From: Glandiceps talaboti
Lineage: Eukaryota > Hemichordata > Enteropneusta > Spengelidae
Reading direction: 5' to 3'
DNA: 64,000 nucleotides
NCBI RefSeq assembly: GCF_964340395.1
Contig: NC_135549.1
Span: 297,001-361,000 of the forward strand
Notes under the pieces: generated by a model
What the model saw: the letters and a program-made list of their open reading frames with translations, nothing else
Databases searched by the model: none
Told to the model about the DNA's origin: nothing
Part shown: piece by piece, positions 34,814 through 46,800 of the stretch
How the letters are laid out: each line of letters opens with the position of its first letter
How positions within the stretch are numbered: position 1 is the first letter of the stretch
Translations under genes and position numbers: made by a program

Positions 34814-37800
34814 GACAGACAGGCACATACAGACAGACAGGCACACACATACATGTACCATGCCTATAGCACTACTGAACCGTACCAGTTCAGTTGTGCT
34901 AAAAAGTACTCATTTTTACATTTGAATAGAAAGCTGTGTTTAACAGACATAATCTGCCTACACACTACATGTGGCACAGTCTACAACAATCTAATCAACA
35001 TCAGGCTTCATTTGTTCACAATTCATGTCATATATTCTCAATATTGGATGACTACTAATGACTTCAGGGCCAGACTCATTTCCCAACAGTTTGAAAAAAT
35101 TCTGTGCAATGTAAGGTTTGGCTTGTAAATCTAATGAAGCAGAATTCTTTACGGAGTTAGTGATCATTAAATTGTATTGAGACCCCTTCACACACTCTGA
35201 GACATTGTCGTTTCATTAGGTGATACATAAGGAGAGAGCAATCATGTGCAGTGTTTCCTCTGGGTCAAAAAATTTACTAGCAATTTGGCTAATTTGCCTC
35301 AAAATTTATTAGCCAAACCAGACTTTCAATTAGCCAAACTTTTGCGATAAAAATGTACCTATAGTATATAAATAAAGACAATAACGCAAACCATAGACCC
35401 TCCACCCATGGTGGAGGGTCTATGCGCAAACTTGTATGTTTTTACTCTGTTTATTTACATACATTTTTCATGTCATGTTGGCAAACATACGGTTCTCATC
35501 TTTGCTTCGAAGTTGTAGCACCAAACATCGAGGTTTTAATCAGTTCTCATTGTAACTATTTTCTAAATCTCAATGTGCAGTGTGACCTGTGAAATTTGAA
35601 TATGACCCATCATATGCATAATGTTTCAACAGTTTCATGTGCCCCATTACCATTTCCTCACGTGGAGAGCACGTCTTGGGTAGTTTAGAAACTACGCGTT
35701 ACTTATTAACAGACATGGTGCGAAAGGGTTTCCATCGATAGAACGGCCATTACGGCGAAGCATCTTCCCTCAAGAGTGAAGCGATGATCGAATGGACCAC
35801 ATCGTTGGACAGTCTATGCTGAAAACTTCACTTAGATAAATTCAAACTGCCACGTCACCATTTCATTTTCACTAAAACTGAAACTTTTTCTTTTTGAGCT
35901 TCGTTACTAGATCGAACACATTACGTGAATTTACTGTTCACTACACCATGCTCTTTGTCTGGTTCGCATTTTACGTTATCGTTCAAGAATAAACAAATAT
36001 CTTCATGTAGTACGAGTTAACATTTCTCCTGCATAGTGGAAGGGCCCGGTAATAAAGACAACTCATCTTCCATTGCCCCTTGCATGTGATGAACTACTTG
36101 AACAAATTTTACAAGCATGGCTCGCATGATCAGATCCTGAAAGTTGTACACAATGGAACTTACAAGTTTGTTGGATGGGACGTTATTTGTACTAACAATT
36201 TTATGATTTGTTTAACTTTTGAGGAACGTACAATGTGTACACTTCCTTCTAAATGTAATACAATGTAGTTTAAATTACGGATATTCCACGTTGCGACAAA
36301 GTAACCACAAGCATTACGCATACATTTTGTGGTGCCCTATTCTAAATTGGCTTCGCAAGTTTGGCTAATTGTATCAAAAATATTCTCGCCAAATGCAGAT
36401 TTTATTCGCATTTTGCGATTTGGCGAGTGGGCAGCGGAAACACTGATGTGAACTTAACTATCGCCCCTACACTGAGTTAGTTATTGCTAAAACTTTCTGG
36501 AAGTATGTGAACTCTTTAAAGAAAATTAATTCTTGTGGGTCAAATTAGCCTTCAATTACAGAGAAATCACTGCAATGAAATAACAGTTTTGGTGAATAAA
36601 AATTAATGGCATTATTGTATGAGAGATATTTAATGTGAAAACAGAGCTAAGGAAGCACTAGTGATTCCCAATCAATGCAATCAATATTTTTAGCTGGCAT
36701 GGAATTAATTTTGATAGTAGTGGCTTAAAAATGACATAACGCACCTCTCCTTTGCATTTCTTCATCTTGTTCACAAACACTTCTCTGTATTTCTTCGATT
36801 TCCTCATCTACACCAAATCCTCCCCTCATCAAACTCAAAACTCTCTTAGCTTCATCTTTCCTACCCTTGGCAACAAGCCATCTTGGACTCTCAGGAAGGA
36901 AGAGAAATCCAATAAATTGTAGTAATGATGGAATACCAGCCAAACCAAGCATAAACCTGTAATATAGGCAATCAATGATTACAACTTGAGGTTTATTTAT
37001 TGCAAATAAAATGTCAAAAACAGTGCAATATCTAAATCACATTTACTGCATGATCAAATTTGCAATGAAAAAATAGCGTCAATGGCATTATAGCACAACT
37101 GTATTTGGCTGTTGCTATGAGCGTGGTCTTGTTTCTAAGCACATTTGCATACATGTTTGGAATTTTTAGTCACTTGCCTACCCTTCCCAGTTTTCATCTT
37201 TGCAATATAAACCATCATTTGGCTGTTGCTATGGGTGTTGCCTTGTTGCAAGGCATATTTGCATACATTTTTGAATCTTTATTCACTTCCTACCCAGCCC
37301 TGTTGTTATCTTCATTAAATATGCATTATCATTTCACTGTTGCATGGTCATGGATGCTAGGGCCAGTCATGTCAAAATGCTTGAACAATAACTGGTCAGA
37401 ATAACACCTCCAGAAACACCCCAACCACGTTTCAGCCCCATTCACTAGTATGTAGTTTTTGAGATATAAGTTTTTGACCAAAAATGGTGTTTTTAGACCT
37501 AATTCATATATTACCAATGGAAGCATCATGTTATGTTGTGAATACACCTTCATCTACACATCCCCAGATGCATCCCCATCAAATTGCAGCCCAATCTGCT
37601 CAGTAGATTTGGAATTATAAATTTTTGATAAAAAAGACACATTTTAGACCTAATTTGCATATCACTGATGGGATCATTATGTCATGAACAATTCTTAAAT
37701 ATGACACATCCCTAAGAATGTTCCCACCAAATTTCAGACTGATCTACCCAGCAGTTTTTGAGTTTAAATGTTTTGACCAAAACCCAAATCACACACCGGT

Positions 37801-40800
37801 GATAAGATCATTTCAATTTGAACAATTTCCCAACTAGATACCGAAGTTAATATACACACCTAATATCATAACAATCAGTTCAGTGGTTTTGTACACACAC
37901 ACGCAAACACATCCACACAGACTCTTTTCCATGCCTATTGCACTACTGAACCTAAGAAGTTCAGTTGTGCCAAGAATGCACTCTTCAAATGCAATAACAA
38001 TTGGTACATACTTCAAACATAACTAATCACATATGTTCTGAAATGTTTTGTTGATGTAGCTTTTATCAGTTTTAAAATGGTTCATTTGCATAATAAAAAA
38101 TTTTCAGTAATGCAGGTATATCGATCTTTAAAATGCACTCTTCAAATTAATTGTATATACTCTGTTGCATTCCAACAATTATTTTGTGTAGGAATGAAAA
38201 TCTTAAGACTTTGCCCTTACGGATGGCATTCAATTTAAATCTGGTTAATCACTACTGTGGTAGAGTAGACTCAACATAGAGAGTCAACATTTACTTTCCT
38301 TCAGTTCCAGAAGGGAACCTCCACAAACATGCACTAGTATTTATAGGTTATATCAGCACACAGAGTCTCGTAAAAATTCTTAGGTTTCCTCCCTAAATGG
38401 ACTATATTTTATCAATCTTGACCATATACACATTTATATTTCTAAATATACCACCAATGGCATTATACCACAACTGCATCTGGCTGTTGCTATGGGCATG
38501 GTCTTGTTGCTAGGTATATTTGCTTACATTTTTGGAATTGTTATTCAGTTACCTACCCATGCCATGTTTCATCTTTGCAATATACATGACCGTCATTTGG
38601 CTGTTGCTATGGGCATGGTCTTGTTGCTAGGCATATTTGCATACATTTTTGGAATCTTTTATTCACTTACCTACCCAGCCCTGATGATATCTTTGTAATT
38701 TGCATAATCATTTCACTGTTGCTAAGGGTGTGGTCATGGCCTAGTGTCAAATGTTTTGAACAATAACTGCAGAATAACACCTCCAGAAATATTCCCAGTA
38801 AGTTTTTGACCAAAAGCGAGATTTTTAGACCTAATTTGCATATCGTCAATGGGATCATCACATTGTGAATACACCTTTATCTACACATCTCTAGATGCAT
38901 CCCCAGTAAATTTCAGCCCAATCTGCTGCAGTAGTTTTGGAATTATAGAATTTTGACAAAACAAGACGCATTTTTGCACCTAATTTGCATATCACTGAAG
39001 GGATCACCATGTCATGCACAATTATTAATCTAAACACCCCTAAGAATATCCGTCCCATCTGCTGAGTATTTTTGGAATTATAGATTTTTAACCAAAAAAG
39101 ACACATTCTTAGCCCTAATTTGCATATCAGTGATTGGATCATGTCATGAACAATTCTTAATCTAAACACCCCTAAGAATGTTCTCACCAAATTTCAGACC
39201 AATCTCCTAAGTAATTTTTGAGTTTACGTTTTTTTACCAAAAATCACATTTTTTAACCCAAAACGCACATCTCTGATACAATCATTTTCATTTGAACAAT
39301 TTTCCAACTAAACTCCAAAAACAAATGTCCCCACCAAATACCAAGCCAGTCAGTCTGACAGTTTTTGACTTTAAGTCATTTACATACACACATACATACA
39401 CACACACAGACATTTCACCATGCCTATAGTGCTACTGAACCTCAGTTCAGTAGTGCTTATAAAAATATAACGATAAACTGCTAACTTTCTTGTAGCATTA
39501 CCATTATGATGGATGACTTCATATTGTATAAGTGAAATACCACAATTTTCACATGATGAATGACTATAGTTGTACATGTATATTAAAAGTTTGATGTATG
39601 GATATCTTAGTTGAACTCATCAAGCAAAGAGACTCAGTAACATACATTGTACAGTACATGTACATATAGTTTAACATTACCTCCAGCCATTTTCTTTGTC
39701 ATAACTGAAAGCTCCATCAACAATACTGGCAATGCACTGTCCTCCAGTGATAAACATGTTATTTACTGTTACTAGGCGACCCCGTAGATGAGCAGGTGCA
39801 GATTCAGCTATGTACATAGGTACCGTCATGGAAGCTAAACCTGCAGACATTAAAAAAAAATATATAAGCAGACATCGATAGTCGGTGTTTTTCCAGCCTT
39901 CCGTAATTTAAGAAATTGACAATCACTGTATATTTTAATCTGTGGTAACATACATGTAGTAGCATATTAGTATTTTACAGGTATAACTTCATGCTGTCAG
40001 CAATGAACACTATAATTACAGATGCTGTCTCTTCCCACATTTTTCTGTCATTTCCCGGCAGATCTCTATAAATATTTGCCCAAGATCATCAGCGATACTC
40101 TGCTTTGCCAAATATATTCAGGGGTTTTATTATCTTTGCTTGCAAAATGTTGGTCCTGCTCTGAATTCACTCATTACTCGCTAAATGTGTGTGTTATTCC
40201 TCTTTGTAAGTAAAGTCGTTTCTTGATGAGGATCATTTACATCCAAAAGAATCTTGGACAGGATATAAAACTAGCATTTCTACATTCTTTTTGTATTCCA
40301 ATATTATCTCTACATGTTAGCATGTGATCATCCTTTAAAAGTTTGCATTTCAAGCAGCACATTGGACTTCGTCAATTAACAAGAAAGTCAACACGAAATC
40401 ACAAGCACTCAAGAATCTGTAAGCTTACATCTAATGATCTATGCATCTGATTATTATGTACATATATATATCCCTTGTGAGACAATTGTCCCAAATTCTT
40501 TGATGATAATGTCCTCATGTATGCATCATGACTTGTATGCAACATTGATGAAGCCATGATGAATACCTGCAAAGCTTTGGATTTCTTGGTGCAAAATGAT
40601 GTGAAATTTATGAGCTGGGACTGAACATTCACACAGTAGAGTTTTCACTGAACTTCACTCTGACCTAAAACAGTACCACAAAACCATACAAAATCACAGG
40701 AACTATTCATAGTTACACAAGGAACATAATTATAGCTGCAGCTATTCACTTTCAAACAAAAAAATAATATGGTGAATCTTCACAGTTTAGATGATGGAAT

Positions 40801-43800
40801 TACAGTATAAGATTTGCAAATTCAACCAGTGCACTAATTTCTATTAAACCATATCCATCTGTAAATTTTTTTGTACTGTTTTTTTGTAATGTTTTGGCCA
40901 TTTTAATGAGGCTTATAATTTTCCAAGAACATGAACAAAGTACTTCATTCTTGCTTGGTTGTTGTTTGAAGATTTCTGAGGAGTTTGCATTTAACAAAAA
41001 TACAATCATGTACCCTACCATAGGGGGAAAATATCTTATTTTGGCATATACCTATACATGCATTCAAGGTTATATTAATATTAATTTTTCCATGTCTACA
41101 ACTCTAATTTATTTTGGTTTGTAATATACATTTATTCAAAAGTCTGCAACCCAGATTTTTTTGTTTCTTGGCAATTTCGTTTCTTGGCTTACATGTATAC
41201 CAAGTAACAATTGCAAGTCATTAGAGGATTTTATTACATTTTATGATTTAATTGCCTATCAGATTACATCTATCAATTGACTCACTGCCTAGTGTTAGTG
41301 TGTGGAGATATGCCATTATGTCCTATAAACTGTTGTGCAATGTACATGTACATGAACACTTCCATCTGATACATAAATTAGCCAGGTAATCTGTCATTCT
41401 GTACAGGTAAGGTGTAAAATCATGGTTTTTATACAAATGACTGACTCTACACCCAATAAGGTCAGGGATTACATGTACATGTTTTGTACAATGTTAGGCA
41501 TATGTTTCCTCAAGGGTAGTTTAGATGCGATCCATGGCTTCAATATCTTCTCTAGTCTAGAGGCTATCCATGGCTTCAAATATCTTCTCTAGTCTAGAGG
41601 CTATCCATGGCTTCAAATATCTTCTCTAGTCTAGAGGATATCCATGGCTTCAAATATCTTCTCTAGTCAAGAGGTTATCCATAGGCTTCAAATATCTTCT
41701 CTAGTCTAGACGTGATCCATGGCTTCAAATCTCTCCTCTAGTTTAGATGCTATCTGTGGCTTCAAATCTCTCCTCTACTCTACTGTAGAGGCTATCCATG
41801 GCTTTGAATCTCTTCTCTAGTCTAGATGCGATCCACCGCTTGATTCGCTTCAAATACTGTAAGCAACAAGACCACACCCATAGCAACAGCCAAATGATCA
41901 TATGTATTGCAGAGATAATTATCAGGGATTCATAGACAAGTGAACGGACCTTCAAAAAATGTATGCAGATTTGTTTAGGAACATGACCCACCCATAGCAA
42001 CAGCCAAATGATGAGACCTACGCGACATTACAAGTGTTTATGTATATCTAGTCCAGCCGTTTTTAATTATTATGCCATAATATGGGGACATAATATTTTA
42101 GCATTTATACCCACAGACACTGACAATTAGTCAGGAAGTGTGAGTAAATATCGGTAAATGTTGGTTAATAAGACATGTAGACTGTAGTTTTTGTTTACTG
42201 ATGTCTATTACAACCACAAGCAATGTATTTTTTCACAATGCTGTTGAGTTTTATTCACCTGTTGACTATGCTCGTCATAGGCTACGTGCTAACGATGTGT
42301 CTCTATGATGTCATAAAATCCTGTGGTCTAGGTGGGACCGGAAATACCCGAAAACTCTTGAAGTAAATCCGAAGGGAACTGACTGAAAATGGTCATTTTA
42401 AGGTGTTTGCAGACGCTTTTTTAAAGTTTTAAAACCAGTATACATTTCACAAACATGTCGTCTAGCAAAATAGCAATTGTGAATGTGAGCATTTTGAATC
42501 ACCTTTAATATTACTTGTATTCTTGTAAACATGATTTTAAAGAAATTGGTAATATGTAAATTCTACAATGTGTCTGAGATAGGCTGGAATTGGCTTCATT
42601 TTGATATTGACTGAAGGTCACGGACAAAGGTCAAAGTCTCAAAATATAGCTTGCATCTGATAATATGGGTGTAGACACTTGAATGAAGTGTCTGTGTATT
42701 ACAGTTTTTGAGTTATACAGTAAATATTTATTATTAACTACAAATATTGCCACCATTGTCAAATTTACATATATCAAAAAACAGTGATGTGCATATGTGC
42801 CATATGATATGTCACATGTGTGTCAAGTTTGAAAGAAATCAGATATTGCATGTCCGAGAAATGATGTTCTATGGATGGACGCACACACGTACGCACAGAT
42901 GGAGCCCATTGTAATAGTCCCCCCTTCTGGGGACTAAAAACTGCACAATTAAATTGTGAATAGCATGGACCACAAAAGTGATATCCTAAAAAACATTGTC
43001 ATTTCTTAATGTTATGTAAACAGATATTGCTGAACAAGGTATTATACCCTTGATAGCACTGTCTGGGGCCTGTACTCAAAGATGACAGGATTCTTGCATG
43101 CCATTATTTTATGGTTCATTGGAGACTTTGACTTTTAACCTAATTTTCAGTGGAAATCAAGAGGTAAATGAGACATACAAGGTAACATTGACTTCTCTTC
43201 ATTATTCTGAACTAGTACTTGAAAAGCTTCACACACAATTCTTCAGGAAATTTGTTACAGAACTGACAATTACATACATTCATTTTAAAAGTAGGATTAT
43301 TTCATGATTTTGTTCTAAAATAATGTTAGGATCGACTATAAATTTACAGAAAACTACCACTGAAATGTTCATAATAATTCTAAGAGAAATTATTGACCCA
43401 TGAAATACTTACAGGGAAATAACATTTATACTACATTTGTACATTCTTTCCTATTGATTTTCACTAGCACATTTCCATATACATGATTTTAGTCAATGTA
43501 ACACATTTTTTTCAATGACTAAATTACAGAATCATCTTCACAATATCACATGAAACAGAATACTGTCAAATATAACTGAGTATTGACTGCTATCAAATCA
43601 TTCAATTACATGTACAGATATTAATACTATTAGATAATAAGTACTAAATATTGGTTATTCAGATACAGGTATAGCCTTGAAATTTTTATTTTATACTGTA
43701 ATACACATATACAGTATCCGAGTGGTGAGTTTCTACATTTCTAGTTACTATGCATATCTAAATCCATATTTGCCCTTGTACATGTATGTCAATTTTTAAT

Positions 43801-46800
43801 ATCTCATTTTATGCTACCTATTACTCCTGTGTATATAATAAAGTTGATGATAATAATAATGATAATAATAACAGTTTAATAGCCTATACACCTAGAAATA
43901 CACACAATCATATAAAATCTTTGACATTCTGTGCATGTTAAATACAGTTGTTTGCACTCGTAGCTGTGATATTTACATTCAGGGTATGATGTGTACATGC
44001 AGAGAAATATGTTTATGTATGCAGGAGAGGCCTCACAGGAAATGAAAAGATCTCAACAGTACAAATACCAGCATGTTCACTGCAACATTGTACAGGGTTA
44101 ACTACATGTATGCCTGAAGGTGATGTATGTATATGTGACAAACTTAATATTTTGTTTGAGTCACATTCAAAGCAAGACAGATTTTGAAGTTGCTGTAGTT
44201 TTGAGGCAACGAAGTGCAGTGATTTTCATTTTCAGTTAGAACTCAGGCATTCAATAAATTTAAGTAATAGAATTATATAGTGTATCTCAAATCGTTGATT
44301 ATATTTATGGTATAAACTGAGATAATAATATATGTGTTGTCATGTATTTTTGTAAAGTGTTAGACACTCAAGTCTTTCAGTACAGTGTAAAGTCAATGCA
44401 CAGTACTAATCATGATATTTACCCTGCATTAGTGAATACACTATACAAATAATGCATCACCATATGTTAATTATCACCTTAATTAACCACCTCCACTGTC
44501 TATGAATTCACATTTCTACGAAAGCTGATATTGGTAAGACTTGAATCATATGACATTCGAATAGACTAATTGCCTACACAGACAATAACAGTGTGATGAA
44601 AATAATAAATGCATTCACTTGGGCATCATCAAAATGTTGGTAAACAACACCTAACTCTTGAGGTGAAAAGGAATTGTGATTCTATGACAGAACCCCATGA
44701 CAAGTTAGTCTAAGTGTGACGTTCTCAGGGTATTTGCATGAATGCTTGAAAGCTCTCTATGGTCGTACTGTCACAAGTATATAGTGAGTGAAAGTGCAGC
44801 AGAAAACACTGCAAGCACAAGTGCAAATACCCGTACCCTCAGTACCCACACTGGAACTCAGTCATGTGGCATGGGGTTCTGTTATCATTACCTATATGTT
44901 TGTTCAAAACAGCAAATTTTCATATAAATCATCTTGTGCAATTCTGCACATTCCTATGGAAAATATTATTGTGCCCTCATTTGCATACAGGAATGCAATA
45001 TTGTTTTCGGTATTGCATCACAGTACAAATACCCCTCACATGTACATGTGCACCAGCCCTATAGTACATATAGTCACTGGTAAATATGCAATTAATATGT
45101 GGTAATATTTATTTGCATTTATCATTTTATGACTTAAGTGTATATCATAGATCAGTACTAATATTTTGAAGAATGTGAAGGAAAAGAATAGTTGGCTTTG
45201 TGTAAAATTATTTTAGACAACTTACAGAGGGTGAATGTCTTATTCAAAGGAGCATATACATACAAGAAACATGTACTACATATAGTTCACTGAAATGAAA
45301 ATTGCATGTTCAAATCTCCATTTACTTTCAATAATAAACCATAACAAACATGAAGCATATTCAATTTATATGTAATTAAAATCTACTAAATCACTCAAAC
45401 TCAAGAAAAGTACATTTGGTCAAACATGGGAAGTACTGCATGAAAACAAGCTGCCATGATATGTACATGTAGTTGGGAATACTGATGCTGAATGGTGACA
45501 ACAAAATTTGCCTCTAGCTACACTGTACATCTTACCAACTGTTAAGAGTGCCAATTTGAAATCTTCCCTTACTACATTATTACTAAATCCTATGGACAAA
45601 ATTCTACAAGCAAATATCAAAGAACAGATTCCACATCAAAGATGATTAAGATATTGACATAAAGGTAAACAAATCCAGACAGACAAAGAGACTGGTTTGC
45701 AGATAGAGAAATAACTAGCCACATCATGATATGATACATTCACCTTGCAACCACACTGGGTTTCTAGTGTCTATTACCAATGTCTTATCAGGATTTCCAT
45801 GATTTATTCTCTTTTTTAGATGGAAAATGACGGAATGTGGTGGGAGGTGTGGGACAACAGATAATGGAGAATGAGGAATGCATACTACAGGTAAAATGAA
45901 CAAATTAGAATATACGCAGACTTACAACCATGAATCTTGTAGATTACTCACAAGTTATGCAAAATTAATAAATTTGATATTTGGCTTATGCCAATCATGA
46001 TCGAAAAACATGGAATTCACAAAACACACAAAATGAACAAATTAGATATATGCAGGCTTCATTGAACATTTTCAAAAAAAACAAGAAATTCACAAGATAT
46101 AATAAAGGAGATATATGAAGACGTACATGTATGTTCACAGTCTTGAAGAATACAGAACTCACAAGACTGTGATGCAGATGACGATGACGATGCAAAATGA
46201 ACAAATTGAGATGTATAAGATACGCAATCTTCAATGAACACTCTTGAAAAAATGGAATATTTGCAAGACAATTACAAAATATACAAATTTGATAACACGT
46301 ATAGGTACATATACTTATGTCAAGAAGTCATTTATACAAATTGGAAATATTGCTAATACATGTGTATCTGGAATCCAAACATGACTTTTGAAATGGAATA
46401 GTACAATTTTTCAATAGCAATTTTTTCTTAAGAAGTCAATTTAGTCTTGTCCATCCAATAAAGTGTGTATGGTACTATCAACCACATTGTAAGAGTTGTT
46501 CAATCATTGACTGAATAAATAGGTATGTTATTGACAAATTCTAATCCTATATAATCATTTATTCTCCTTTTTTATGGAAAGTGAATGAAATCATAAAATT
46601 CACAAATAACATTATAAAATTGAGTATTACATCCTTCTGAAAGGTATTAAAATGCCATCAACTCTCTTTGTAATGTTAACATTAAAAGGGGAATACTACT
46701 CCAGGAAATTAATAGAGACATTTTTTTTAAATATTCAAGTTGCACACTGACTATTCATGAGTCCAAAATGCCTATACCCTTCTGTGTAAAGCATCTCTCA

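Larger units (their letters stand above)
33789..34906 (+). mobile_element. Repeat family R1, copy 5, interrupted by a foldback insertion
   Basis: Begins AATAGCACCAATGGCATTATAG and ends CCAGTTCAGTTGTGCTAAAA. The middle is interrupted by a poly-C/CA stretch and the foldback element 34163-34349; after it the R1 sequence resumes. A long CA run (34727-34808) precedes the terminal segment. Confidence 0.7.
29311..36744 (-). other. SLC2A13 intron 3 (7.4 kb)
   Basis: No SLC2A13 exon inside. Holds a TTAA-type element end (30007-30052), a degenerate R1 copy (30480-30992), a degenerate ~150-bp tandem array (31190-32150), an R1 copy with a nested foldback element (33789-34906) and a 1.2-kb hAT-like element (35249-36445). 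About 29320-30000 and 32230-33780 show nothing I can identify. Confidence 0.6.

Noticed and set aside
34672-34854. Cys-Val and Thr-His ORFs
   Set aside because: Translation of the CA microsatellite.
44742-45105. Overlapping ORFs near 44.8 kb
   Set aside because: Two frames are open but neither has conserved motifs or splice context; GTGCAAATACCC-type motifs suggest a dispersed repeat.
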